A DNA stretch of 27,224 nt from positions 1-27,224 of the forward strand of contig CAYVMN010000031.1 in the NCBI GenBank assembly GCA_964452575.1, in the 5' to 3' direction. This document shows, piece after piece, positions 8,147 through 15,258 of this stretch. Position 1 is the first letter of the stretch; every line of letters begins with the position of its first letter. The stretch is from CAYVMN01 sp964452575 (GTDB lineage Bacteria > Desulfobacterota > DSM-4660 > Desulfatiglandales > Desulfatiglandaceae). Both the position numbers and the translations under genes were made by a program. The notes below the pieces were generated by a model. It had not been told where the DNA came from, made no database searches, and saw only the letters and a program-made list of their open reading frames with translations.

Positions 8147-8677
8147 ATGTTTATGTCGCTAATTCAGAAGCGAAGGAGTATCAGGAGGTTCTTGAGCCAA
8201 GAGATCGAAAAAGAGAAAATTGATACCTTGATGGAGGCCGCGCTTCGGGCCCCTTCGTCAATGGGATCAAACCCATGGGAGTTCATAGTTGTTAGAGATA
8301 GGGGAACGTTGGAGAAGCTTTCAATAGCGAAGCCCCATGGGGCAGCTTTTTTAAAGGACGCCCCTTTGGGTGTAGTTGTGTGTGTAGATCCCGAAAAAAG
8401 TACGGTATGGATTGAGGATGCCGCCATTGCATCCATATTCGTTCTTTTGGCGGCAGAGTCTATAGGGCTTGGGGGATGCTGGATACAGATCAGGGACAGG
8501 ATGCACGATGAGACCAAGAGCGCAGAGGCCTATGTCTCCGGACTTCTTCATATCCCTGAAGGGATGAAGGTGGAGGCCATAATGGCCGTGGGATACCCGG
8601 ATGGGAGAAAGGCCCCCCATGGCAAGGAGAAGTTGCAGCACGAAAAGGTACATTATGAGGCCTATGGCAAGAGGTGA
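8147..8677 (+). CDS. Nitroreductase-family FMN oxidoreductase
   Basis: A 176-aa protein of the nitroreductase superfamily, which uses FMN and NAD(P)H to reduce nitro groups, quinones or other electrophiles. The N-terminal IQKRRSIRRF (6-15) supplies the FMN phosphate-binding arginines, followed by ALRAPSSMGSNPWEF, the acidic mid-region ending in EDAAIAS, the ESIGLGGCWIQ helix region, and a C-terminal AVGYPDGRK. The length suits the small single-domain members. A near-consensus ribosome binding site AAGGAGG (8132-8138) sits eight bases before the ATG at 8147. Translation could also be drawn from a TTG at 8126, but that would include the binding site. It is monocistronic, with its own promoter and a hairpin after the stop. 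The physiological substrate is unknown. Confidence 0.9.
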   Translation: MFMSLIQKRRSIRRFLSQEIEKEKIDTLMEAALRAPSSMGSNPWEFIVVRDRGTLEKLSIAKPHGAAFLKDAPLGVVVCVDPEKSTVWIEDAAIASIFVLLAAESIGLGGCWIQIRDRMHDETKSAEAYVSGLLHIPEGMKVEAIMAVGYPDGRKAPHGKEKLQHEKVHYEAYGKR

Positions 8678-8729
8678 TAGGCCCTTTCATCCCTGAACCT
8701 GTCGGCGGATCAGGCGGAAAGGATTCGCC

Positions 8730-8760
8730 AGCCCCCAGTGCTAGGGCAGGGGGGGCTTTT
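8730..8760 (+). terminator. Probable terminator after the nitroreductase gene
   Basis: AGCCCCC (8730-8736) pairs with GGGGGCT (8751-8757), followed by a short T-run (8757-8760). The T-tract is short, so efficiency may be modest. It overlaps the last bases of the convergent ThiF-like gene. Confidence 0.5.
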
Positions 8761-9637
8761 AGTCGTCTTCGGCCTCAAAAGAGAATACATTTATCTGGGC
8801 GGTTTCCATATCCACGTGGAGCATGGCATTGCGGATAGGCCTTCCCCTTTTCAAGATGATCTTTAAGACCTCCATTGCCTGAAGGGTTGCGATCAGAGAA
8901 GGGGTCAGTGTAGGGACACCAAGGATCGATTCAGGGCTCTTTGACTTGTCTATCCCTGCCCCTTCATTTCCATAAAGGTTTATGAGGCCAGGATCATCGG
9001 GAAATATGGCCATCAACTGGCCTTCAAAACCGGCCAGCGCACCGTGTACCAGGGGGATTCCTAGCTGCTTTGAAGCCTCTTCCAGGATGAAACGATCGGC
9101 CACGTTGTCCAGGGCGTCTACGATCACGTCTGATCCTGTGAGTATTTTTGAGGCATTGGAGCGACCCAGCTTGACCTGACAGGGCACCACCTCCACGCCG
9201 GCGTTGACAGAACCTGTCACTAAGACCGCCTGCTCGGATTTTGACTTACCAAGGGCATCCTGAGTGCACAGGGCCTGGCGGTTAAGATTGCTCTCGTCAA
9301 ATACATCCTGATCTACCACAAGAAGCCGGCCGATCCCGATCCTCGCGAGCAACAGTATAAGGTTTCCCCCCAGTCCCCCTGCACCCACAACGGCTACCTG
9401 CGATTGTGCAAGTTTCAACTGCTCTTCAAGAGAGATGATTTCCCTGTTGCGCATATAGCGGTGAGGGCAGATTCCCATGGACAGGGCAGTGATGTATACC
9501 TGACGCATACTGCAACCGCCTTCCTCGGCAATTTTCCAGGCCTGGTGGTCATCCAGGATCTCCACTTCGCGGCCGGCCGGGTCTTTGATTTTTCTGCTCT
9601 TGCTATGGAGCAAATCTCGCACAGGCAACTTTTCCAC
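8759..9637 (-). CDS. ThiF/MoeB/HesA-family E1-like adenylyltransferase
   Basis: A 292-aa E1-like enzyme that would adenylate the C-terminus of a ubiquitin-like sulfur carrier. The Rossmann ATP-binding motif is GAGGLGG (85-91), followed by VVDQD (107-111), the arginine-finger segment ESNLNRQ (115-121) and DALDN (174-178); residues 60-81 (RYMRN...EQ..L) are the typical E1 lead-in. The CxxC pairs that bind zinc in MoeB and ThiF are absent: the region after IFPDDPG has no cysteine. That places it nearer HesA-like or other divergent members. About 58 additional N-terminal residues precede the E1 core. It starts at GTG 9637 with GAGGTGA upstream and lies 6 bp after a beta-grasp protein gene. The carriers and the divergent AOR suggest a role in pterin/tungsten cofactor sulfuration, which is inference. 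Confidence 0.88.
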   Translation of the reverse strand: MEKLPVRDLLHSKSRKIKDPAGREVEILDDHQAWKIAEEGGCSMRQVYITALSMGICPHRYMRNREIISLEEQLKLAQSQVAVVGAGGLGGNLILLLARIGIGRLLVVDQDVFDESNLNRQALCTQDALGKSKSEQAVLVTGSVNAGVEVVPCQVKLGRSNASKILTGSDVIVDALDNVADRFILEEASKQLGIPLVHGALAGFEGQLMAIFPDDPGLINLYGNEGAGIDKSKSPESILGVPTLTPSLIATLQAMEVLKIILKRGRPIRNAMLHVDMETAQINVFSFEAEDD

Positions 9638-9643
9638 CAGGCT

Positions 9644-9982
9644 TCACCTCTCGGTCTTCCCTTTTGGCTTTTTCTCGCGCCTGGCCCGCTCAAGGTTCTC
9701 TCTGGCAAATCCCAGAAACACGCGATAGGGACCTGGAGTTCCCTGAGGGAAAAAAGATACCCGATCTCCTGGAAACACTTGGTCGTAGATGTTGATTACC
9801 CGTCCATTGCGGAATACGGCCTCGATTTCTTCAACCGGGATACCAAGGTCCAGGGCCGCCAGATCTGCGCGAAGGCCTTCCATGGGGACTTTCTTTTCGA
9901 GGGAGTAGGAGAGGTCCTTGACGTCCATGTAACGTCTCAAGAATCCAAACACCCGAATATTGATGGTAGAATGGTCGCTCAA
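9644..9982 (-). CDS. MoaD/ThiS-like beta-grasp protein without C-terminal Gly-Gly
   Basis: A 112-aa protein whose residues 6-80 look like a ubiquitin-like beta-grasp fold: a first strand INIRVFGFLRRY, a LGIPVEEIEAVFRNGRVI segment and GDRVSFFP, as in MoaD/ThiS carriers. A normal carrier ends in Gly-Gly right after that last strand. Here the chain continues with GTPGPYRVFLGFARE (81-95) and a strongly basic tail (about 96-112, rich in Arg and Lys). It therefore lacks an obvious thiocarboxylate-forming end and may be a scaffold, a processed carrier or a partner of the AOR. The start is TTG 9982 with GAGG eight bases upstream. It sits 10 bp after the other beta-grasp gene and 6 bp before the E1-like gene, so all three are probably one transcript. 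Confidence 0.82.
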   Translation of the reverse strand: MSDHSTINIRVFGFLRRYMDVKDLSYSLEKKVPMEGLRADLAALDLGIPVEEIEAVFRNGRVINIYDQVFPGDRVSFFPQGTPGPYRVFLGFARENLERARREKKPKGKTER

Positions 9983-9992
9983 TGAAGCTACC

Positions 9993-10232
9993 TCATCCTC
10001 CCCCTAAAGGGGGAAATAGCCCAATACGTTCCTCCCCTTTCAATTCAAAGGCCATGGATTCGCTTTTCCCGTTGACCAAGACCAATTTGACATCCTCAGG
10101 CGGAATCTTGATTCGCCCGCACAGTTCGGCCACTGTTAGGGGTTTGTCGAGGTCAAGGTCTATACCCGTTGAAGGCCTATATCCAGGATGATATCTACGA
10201 AGGGTGGAGCTCAGAAAGATCTTTAGAGGCAT
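9993..10232 (-). CDS. MoaD/ThiS-like sulfur carrier ending in Gly-Gly-Gly
   Basis: From ATG 10232 the product is 79 aa, the usual size of a MoaD/ThiS carrier, beginning directly with the first beta strand (PLKIFLSSTLRRY) and ending LFPPLGGG. The free Gly-Gly terminus is what an E1-like enzyme adenylates and converts to a thiocarboxylate for sulfur transfer in molybdopterin or thiazole synthesis. The mid part LTVAELCGRIKIPPEDVKLVLVNG matches the family. The frame is open to an ATG at 10286, which would add 18 residues without family counterpart; neither start has a strong ribosome binding site. The gene heads the leftward operon with the second beta-grasp protein and the E1, divergent from the AOR gene. 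I favour a role in tungstopterin/molybdopterin synthesis, but a ThiS-type role cannot be excluded. Confidence 0.85.
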   Translation of the reverse strand: MPLKIFLSSTLRRYHPGYRPSTGIDLDLDKPLTVAELCGRIKIPPEDVKLVLVNGKSESMAFELKGEERIGLFPPLGGG

Positions 10233-10437
10233 TCTTACAGCACCCAACTCACTTTTGTCTAAACTTATCAAGAAATCCCAGCCCATGTCAATCCGGTAAA
10301 ATCTAAAGCCTCTTATGTCAAGATTGATCTAACAGTTTGAATCCTCAAAATATTTCCCTTGATGTTGCTTTAGACTTATGCCACTATTAATTTATCGTTT
10401 CTTGTCAACAAAACCTATAAGAAAAAGGAGGGCTGAG

Positions 10438-12165
10438 ATGTTTAAGATCTTGAGAGTCAACATGTCTGACCTTTCAGTCAAGAGCGAAGATCTCCCTGAA
10501 GCCTACCGGGGGCTTGGAGGGAGAGGGCTGGCTTCCGCTATTATTTCTAAGGAGGTGGATCCAACCTGCTCTCCACTAGGACCGAACAACAAGCTGATAT
10601 TTGCCCCCGGGCTGCTGGGGGGGACCAACTGCGCAAACTCAGGGCGCATTTCTGTGGGAGGCAAGAGCCCGCTCACCGGAGGAATAAAGGAGGCCAATGC
10701 AGGGGGCCAGGCGGGTGGATATCTGTCAAGGCTTGGAATCGCTGCCGTGGTGGTTGAGGGCCTGCCCGAGCAAGGCAAGCTGTACAAGCTTTTCGTTGGC
10801 AAGGACAGGTACGAGTTGTCGGCTGCCGATGACCTTAAGGGGCTTGGAAATTACGAGACGGTTGATCGGCTGAAGAACGAATTTGGCGAAAAGGCAGGCT
10901 ATGCGAGCATCGGGCAGGCCGGCGAGTGGAAGCTTGCAGGTGCGAGTGTAGCATTCACCGACAGGGAGCTTCGGCCCACCAGGCACGCCGGGCGCGGTGG
11001 TTTGGGGGCAGTCATGGGCGCAAAGGGCCTGAAGGCGATCATAATTGATCCCGCTGGAGGAGAGATGGCCCCCCTGGCGGACAAGGAGGCCTTTAAGGAT
11101 GCCGCGAAACGCTTTGCCGATGCCTTAAAGGAGCATCCTGTGACAAGCCAGGGACTTCCTACTTATGGCACCGATGTCCTTATCAATGTGATCAACGAGG
11201 CCGGCGGACTGCCCACACGGAACTTCAGCTCAGGGCGTTTTGAAGGGGCAGAGAAGGTAGCCGGGGAAGCTCTGCATGATATCACTGTCAAGCGAAATGG
11301 GGATCCCACCCATGGCTGTATGTCCGGCTGCATCATCCGGTGCTCCGGCATCTATCTGGATGAGAAGGGTGAGTATGTTTCCAAATGGCCTGAGTATGAG
11401 ACCGTGTGGGCATGGGGCCCCAATTGCGGAATCGATAATCTTGACGCTATTGCCCGAATTGACAGGGCCTGTGACGATTTCGGCCTGGATACCATTGAGA
11501 TAGGCAACTCCGTGGCAGTGGCGATGGAGGCCGGGGTCAAAGAGTTTGGAGATGCTGCAGGGGCTGAGGAACTGGCGAGCGAGATTGGAAAAGGGACGAA
11601 CCTTGGCCGAATTTTGGGTTCAGGCGCGGCGGTGGTTGGGAAGACGTTCGGCGTAAGACGTGTGCCGGTCGTCAAAGGACAGGCCCTGCCCGCATACGAC
11701 CCCAGGGCCATAAAGGGGATTGGCGTAACCTATGCCACTTCTCCTATGGGGGCTGATCACACTGCGGGGTACGCAGTGGCACAGAACATCATGAAGGTGG
11801 GAGGTGATGTGGATCCCTTGAAACCTGAAGGTCAGGCAAAACTTTCCAGGGAGCTTCAGATCGCAACCGCTGTAGTGGATACGACCGGACTTTGCCTGTT
11901 CGTGGCCTTTCCAATGCTGGACATCCCTGATGCCTTTAATGCTGTCGTGGACATGGTCAATGCAAAGTATGGACTGTCATTGACCGGAGACGATGTCGGG
12001 GCCCTCGGAAAACGGGTACTCGAAATGGAAAGGGATTTTAATGTTCGGGCAGGATTCAATCAGGCAGATGACCGGCTGCCCGAGTTCTTCAGGATCGAAA
12101 AGCTCCCCCCCCACAACCACGTCTATGACGTAACCGATGATGACCTTGATTCTGTCCACGCCTGA
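10438..12165 (+). CDS. Tungsten-type aldehyde ferredoxin oxidoreductase family protein
   Basis: A 575-aa enzyme of the AOR family, cytoplasmic tungstopterin plus [4Fe-4S] proteins that oxidise aldehydes or reduce acids with ferredoxin. The N-terminal domain (about 1-200) has LGGRGLA, SGRISVGGKSPLTGG and GRGGLGAVMGAKGLKAI, which contact the two pterins. Cluster ligands are Cys294, Cys298 and Cys302 (HGCMSGCIIRCSG) with Cys486 (DTTGLC). WPEYETVWAWGPNCG (317-331) and GADHT (438-442) supply the active-site Glu and His regions. The CxxxCxxxC spacing differs from the CxxCxxxC I recall for archaeal AOR and is nearer the YdhV-like bacterial group. The start ATG 10438 has AAGGAGG seven bases upstream; the frame is open to 10378. 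It is divergent from the E1/carrier operon. The true substrate is unknown. Confidence 0.92.
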   Translation: MFKILRVNMSDLSVKSEDLPEAYRGLGGRGLASAIISKEVDPTCSPLGPNNKLIFAPGLLGGTNCANSGRISVGGKSPLTGGIKEANAGGQAGGYLSRLGIAAVVVEGLPEQGKLYKLFVGKDRYELSAADDLKGLGNYETVDRLKNEFGEKAGYASIGQAGEWKLAGASVAFTDRELRPTRHAGRGGLGAVMGAKGLKAIIIDPAGGEMAPLADKEAFKDAAKRFADALKEHPVTSQGLPTYGTDVLINVINEAGGLPTRNFSSGRFEGAEKVAGEALHDITVKRNGDPTHGCMSGCIIRCSGIYLDEKGEYVSKWPEYETVWAWGPNCGIDNLDAIARIDRACDDFGLDTIEIGNSVAVAMEAGVKEFGDAAGAEELASEIGKGTNLGRILGSGAAVVGKTFGVRRVPVVKGQALPAYDPRAIKGIGVTYATSPMGADHTAGYAVAQNIMKVGGDVDPLKPEGQAKLSRELQIATAVVDTTGLCLFVAFPMLDIPDAFNAVVDMVNAKYGLSLTGDDVGALGKRVLEMERDFNVRAGFNQADDRLPEFFRIEKLPPHNHVYDVTDDDLDSVHA

Positions 12166-12196
12166 TTGACAGGGTTAGGATTTATCTACAAGATTT

Positions 12197-12236
12197 GCTG
12201 CCGGCGCGTTCCCAAGAGGGCGTGCCTGGCAGCTTT
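12197..12236. terminator. Hairpin between the convergent AOR and ADP-ribosylglycohydrolase genes
   Basis: GCTGCCGGCGCG (12197-12208) can pair with CGTGCCTGGCAGC (12221-12233), with one bulged T and one wobble/mismatch, giving a long GC-rich stem. TTT follows on the + side and AAATCTT would follow on the reverse strand, so it could serve both genes. The T-tracts are short. Confidence 0.5.
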
Positions 12237-13228
12237 CAATTATCCCCCATCTCCTCCCGGAATCTCCTCACCAGTTTTGAGGAGAGATGCTCTATGTAAG
12301 AGAGGTTTTCCAGCTTTTTCCTCCATGACTTAGGGATGGCCTCAACACCCAGATATGCCCCTGATATAGCGCCTGCCATGGCCCCAAGGGTGTCTCGGTC
12401 GCCTCCGTTCATAATGGCACAAAAGATACACTCCTTAAAGGACATAGGGTTTAGCATAAACGAATACACGGCAAAGGGCATGGATTCATGAACCGCCACC
12501 GAACGCCCCAGTTGGCGGGCGGCAGCATCAGGAGAGACACCCCGTAGAATCATTTCTTCAACGAGCAGCATCTTTTTCCTGATCTCTATGGTTCTGGCAG
12601 ACAGGATGAGGCCTTTAACGAATTCCTCACGCGGAAGCTCCTGACCCGGGTTTAGCCTTGTCGCCCTGGCTACCGCCGATGCCTGAACTCCAGCACCATC
12701 CATGCCCACTGGGTGTGCATGGGTTACCTGGGCCGATGCGCATGCCTGTTCATAGATGTCAGGATGTTGGTGAAAGAAGAGACCCAACGGAACGATCCGC
12801 ATGGCCGCACCGTTGCCTAGGGATCCGGCCCCCCTGAAAAGGCCCCGCGCCGCCTCTGTGTAAGTTATTCCCCTTCGCTCCACCTGAATAAAGATCGTAG
12901 GAGGCCCGGAGGCGTATCCCCTCCAGGGCTCTCGCTCAAAATTCTCACTAAAAATCTTTCCAAGGTGCTGTGGGTCGACGCCACATTTCTCTGTCAGGGA
13001 TTCGGCCAATCCGATGGCCATGGCCGTGTCGTCCGTATAGCGGAATTCAGAAAGCCTATCCAAGGCAGGGGACAAGATGGCCCTTTCAGGGTAGCGAAAG
13101 GCAAGCTCCCCGATGGCGTCACCGAGGGCGCTTCCTATCATTCCCCCCAAAAATTTTGATCTGAGGTCTATCCCCGTACTCACCAATTTACCAGCCAACG
13201 CCTCCGGGGCATTGCAGGAATATGGCAT
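12236..13228 (-). CDS. ADP-ribosylglycohydrolase (ARH/DraG family)
   Basis: A 330-aa, all-alpha family enzyme that hydrolyses ADP-ribose from proteins or small molecules using two Mg ions. The metal and substrate motifs are in order: GDAIG (36-40), TDDTAM (65-70), GNGAAMRIVPLGL (138-150), a THAHP histidine motif (169-173) and GGDRDTLGAMAGAISGAYLG (275-294). It resembles ARH3/YegU-like members more than nitrogenase-specific DraG; no nitrogenase or DraT gene is in the window, so the target is unknown. About 22 residues precede the conserved core, so the true start may be a little downstream of ATG 13228. It lies 19 bp after the thiamine-binding protein gene on the same strand, which suggests co-transcription. 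Confidence 0.88.
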   Translation of the reverse strand: MPYSCNAPEALAGKLVSTGIDLRSKFLGGMIGSALGDAIGELAFRYPERAILSPALDRLSEFRYTDDTAMAIGLAESLTEKCGVDPQHLGKIFSENFEREPWRGYASGPPTIFIQVERRGITYTEAARGLFRGAGSLGNGAAMRIVPLGLFFHQHPDIYEQACASAQVTHAHPVGMDGAGVQASAVARATRLNPGQELPREEFVKGLILSARTIEIRKKMLLVEEMILRGVSPDAAARQLGRSVAVHESMPFAVYSFMLNPMSFKECIFCAIMNGGDRDTLGAMAGAISGAYLGVEAIPKSWRKKLENLSYIEHLSSKLVRRFREEMGDN

Positions 13229-13247
13229 GCAGGCCTCGCCTTGGCCC

Positions 13248-13538
13248 TCACTTGGCCATCACTGCGGACTTCTTGGACTGAATGGTGGCCTCCTTGTCAC
13301 GTCTGTCGTCTACCTTCAGGTCGATAATTACCCGTTTGGCCCCTTCGGCTATGTGCGCGGCGTGGACCTGTTTAACAAGCCCAAACAGTGCATCCAGGTC
13401 CGGGATCTCCACAGCGGTAGCCATTGCCCCCACTTCATATCGGTAGCCGGAGTTCTCGATGATACTAACCCCTTTTTTCACAAAACGGCTCAGACTGGTC
13501 CCTTCACCTACCGGATAGACTGATAACTGTGCAATCAT
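13248..13538 (-). CDS. Thiamine-binding protein of the MTH1187/YqgV family
   Basis: A 96-aa protein matching the MTH1187 (former DUF77) family: MIAQLSVYPVGEGTSLSRFV at the start, then GVSIIENSGYRYEVGAMATAVE and a HIAEGAKRVIIDLKVDDRRDK segment. Members form ferredoxin-fold tetramers and some bind thiamine or related ligands; the cellular role is poorly defined. The ATG at 13538 is preceded by AAGGAGA, so it is chosen over the TTG at 13559, whose extra codons include that site. It is followed 19 bp later by the ADP-ribosylglycohydrolase and preceded, after 70 bp, by the thioesterase on the same strand. Confidence 0.88.
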   Translation of the reverse strand: MIAQLSVYPVGEGTSLSRFVKKGVSIIENSGYRYEVGAMATAVEIPDLDALFGLVKQVHAAHIAEGAKRVIIDLKVDDRRDKEATIQSKKSAVMAK

Positions 13539-13608
13539 AAGTCTTTCTCCTTTCAACAATGCAAGACCCAGCTCTCATGCCGGTGACAACCCGATACTCG
13601 CGCAATAC

Positions 13609-14001
13609 CTAAGTTGTCTTGTCAAGGACATGTTTATCTAACACAAAGCAAGTGAATTCTCCCTCAAAAACCGTTTCCTCTCCCCTCCTTACAGCTACCA
13701 AAACACTATGTCTCTTTTGATCCTTCGAGCCAGTTTGGGCATCAGCCACAACCATGTCATTTGCCTTGACTGGCTTGAGGAACTTCACCTTTGAAGCTCC
13801 GAGTACCACGTTCGGATGGTTCACGGCTATCATGGCCGCGTAATCTGCAAGCCCAAAAATGAACCCCCCATGGATCAGCCCTCTCCCGTCAACTGCCATC
13901 TCCTCTGTGGTCAGGAGCTCTACGCGGCTATATCCTTCTTTCAGGATAAGCGGCCTTCCGCACAATTTCTGGTCAATCCTTTCGTGCGTTCGTATTTCCA
14001 T
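13609..14001 (-). CDS. Hotdog-fold thioesterase (PaaI/4HBT type)
   Basis: A 130-aa single hotdog-domain protein. The family signature is GLIHGGFIFGLADYAAMIAV (41-60), where the His-Gly-Gly and Asp53 are in the catalytic helix region typical of PaaI-like acyl-CoA thioesterases, followed by strands LGASKVKFLKPVKANDMVV and HSVLVAVRRGEETVFEGEF. It would release CoA from acyl- or aryl-CoA esters. The ATG at 14001 has GAGG five bases upstream. Its first 61 bp are overlapped by a different frame that is the end of a methyltransferase remnant on the same strand. The substrate is unknown. Confidence 0.87.
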   Translation of the reverse strand: MEIRTHERIDQKLCGRPLILKEGYSRVELLTTEEMAVDGRGLIHGGFIFGLADYAAMIAVNHPNVVLGASKVKFLKPVKANDMVVADAQTGSKDQKRHSVLVAVRRGEETVFEGEFTCFVLDKHVLDKTT

Positions 14002-14234
14002 AAGACCTCACCTGTTGGCGGGCCGGCAATCAAGATTGTCGGCCCCTGATCCCGGTTTTCGAGAGACGATTTGAGCCACCGCCCTCCTAGGCCTTTCCAA
14101 CATGCCGATTTCCTGGCAGCTTGAAGTGCCTCCTCCGATTTATCCGCGAGAAAAACGTCAAGCCCCTTCAAGGCCAAGAAGATGCCCTTATGCCCGTCTC
14201 CGCATGCAAGGTCCAGGAGAGGCCTTTTGACCAA
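13941..14234 (-). pseudogene. Truncated SAM-dependent methyltransferase remnant
   Basis: A 97-codon frame whose first third is an unmistakable class I methyltransferase motif I and post-I region: LLDLACGDGHKGIFLALKG followed by DVFLADKSEEALQAA. The usual N-terminal segment of the family is missing: a stop codon lies seven codons before the TTG at 14234, and that TTG has no convincing ribosome binding site. After about residue 55 the sequence no longer looks like a methyltransferase, the remaining motifs are absent, and the frame runs into the thioesterase gene in another frame. A complete enzyme would be about 200 aa or more. I read this as a decayed gene with both ends lost, though a short translated product cannot be excluded. 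Confidence 0.6.
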
Positions 14235-14249
14235 ATAAATCAGCTCTTG

Positions 14250-14750
14250 TTAGGACCTGAGACTGGCCTTAAAGGTATCCCAGAATTTCCTGTCAGCGTC
14301 CCGCCACGCGGCACCAAACCTCTTTTCAAAATAAGAGGAAGGCAATCTCTCATGCGAGGCCTTCCAGACATTTTCTCCTTTCTCCTGGGCCTTCAAAATA
14401 CCTTCCAAGAAATCCCTGATATTGGCGAGTTGATCCTTTGGAATATAGGAAGCCGCACCTTGCTTGATGGATCTTACAAGGTCCTCAGGGGTCAGGGCGT
14501 GAGCCGTGAGCATTACAGCAGTGATGCCTTTCTTCTTGGCAATATCCAAAAGGGCGTACCCATCAACTCCCATGATATCCAGGATCGCCATATCGAGGTC
14601 CTGGGATTCCATTAGCCCTTTGGCCTCGCCAAATGTCGAGGCCTTTACGACGCGGCACATGGATAAAAGATCTGCCAGGACATCGAGGATATCCAGTTCG
14701 TCATCCACAACGAGGATTTTTTTTCCATCCAACAGGCTCATTTCCGACAT
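14250..14750 (-). CDS. Orphan response regulator: receiver domain with an unknown C-terminal tail
   Basis: A 166-aa protein. Residues 8-122 are a receiver domain: acidic pair Asp16/Asp17 (LVVDDE), phospho-acceptor Asp58 (AILDIMG), Thr82 (MLTAHA) and Lys105 (YIPKD). After the receiver comes a 45-residue tail (about 122-166, with Trp129, Trp149 and Trp157) that contains no recognisable DNA-binding or enzymatic output domain. Short deltaproteobacterial regulators of this kind may act through protein contacts. The ATG at 14750 has AAGGAG eight bases upstream; a GTG at 14768 is in frame but would include it. No kinase is adjacent; the PAS kinase at 772-2295 is a distant candidate partner only. Confidence 0.9.
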   Translation of the reverse strand: MSEMSLLDGKKILVVDDELDILDVLADLLSMCRVVKASTFGEAKGLMESQDLDMAILDIMGVDGYALLDIAKKKGITAVMLTAHALTPEDLVRSIKQGAASYIPKDQLANIRDFLEGILKAQEKGENVWKASHERLPSSYFEKRFGAAWRDADRKFWDTFKASLRS

Positions 14751-14841
14751 CAGGGGTGCTCCTTCCACGAATTATCAGGAGTTAGAACAGGGCAGATGAT
14801 CAAATATCTTTCCGGCTATGAACGCCACATAACTGACAGCG

Positions 14842-15201
14842 TCAGTGCCGAGTAATCTCGATCAGATTACCGTCGGGGTCCCGGCAAAAGAGATAATCAG
14901 ACCGATCCTGGCGTTTCCCTGGTCCTTCTACGATCTCGACCTTCTGTGCCCTCAGGTCCCCAACCGTCTCCTCGAAGTTCTCTACTTCGAGGGCGATGTG
15001 CCGCATGGTGGTGGGGATCGTTTCTTCCATCACCATCAGGTGGAGCTGGGCATCTGGTCCCACCTGATACCAGTGGCCTGGAAAATTGAACTGGGGGCGT
15101 GGAATGGATTTGAGACCTAGTAGTTGGCCGTAAAACCATTTGCAGTTTTCTAGGTCCCTAACGACGATTCCCACGTGGTTATACTCCTTAACTCGAATCA
15201 T
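14842..15201 (-). CDS. VOC-superfamily protein (glyoxalase/dioxygenase fold)
   Basis: A 119-aa protein with two beta-alpha-beta-beta-beta units. Metal-ligand candidates of the vicinal oxygen chelate family are His9 (YNHVGIVV), His54 or His68 (MRHIALEV) and Glu115 (NLIEITRH); the segment FCRDPDGNLIEI is a typical VOC ending. Members include glyoxalase I, methylmalonyl-CoA epimerase, extradiol dioxygenases and fosfomycin resistance proteins; the motif set does not decide between them. The ATG at 15201 has GGAGGAGGT five bases upstream and is clearly the start. The gene lies 57 bp after ogt on the same strand. Confidence 0.87.
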   Translation of the reverse strand: MIRVKEYNHVGIVVRDLENCKWFYGQLLGLKSIPRPQFNFPGHWYQVGPDAQLHLMVMEETIPTTMRHIALEVENFEETVGDLRAQKVEIVEGPGKRQDRSDYLFCRDPDGNLIEITRH

Positions 15202-15258
15202 GATGTACCTCCTCCAGCTAGCTCGCACGAAAAGACCGTTTACCGGTGATCCAGATCC

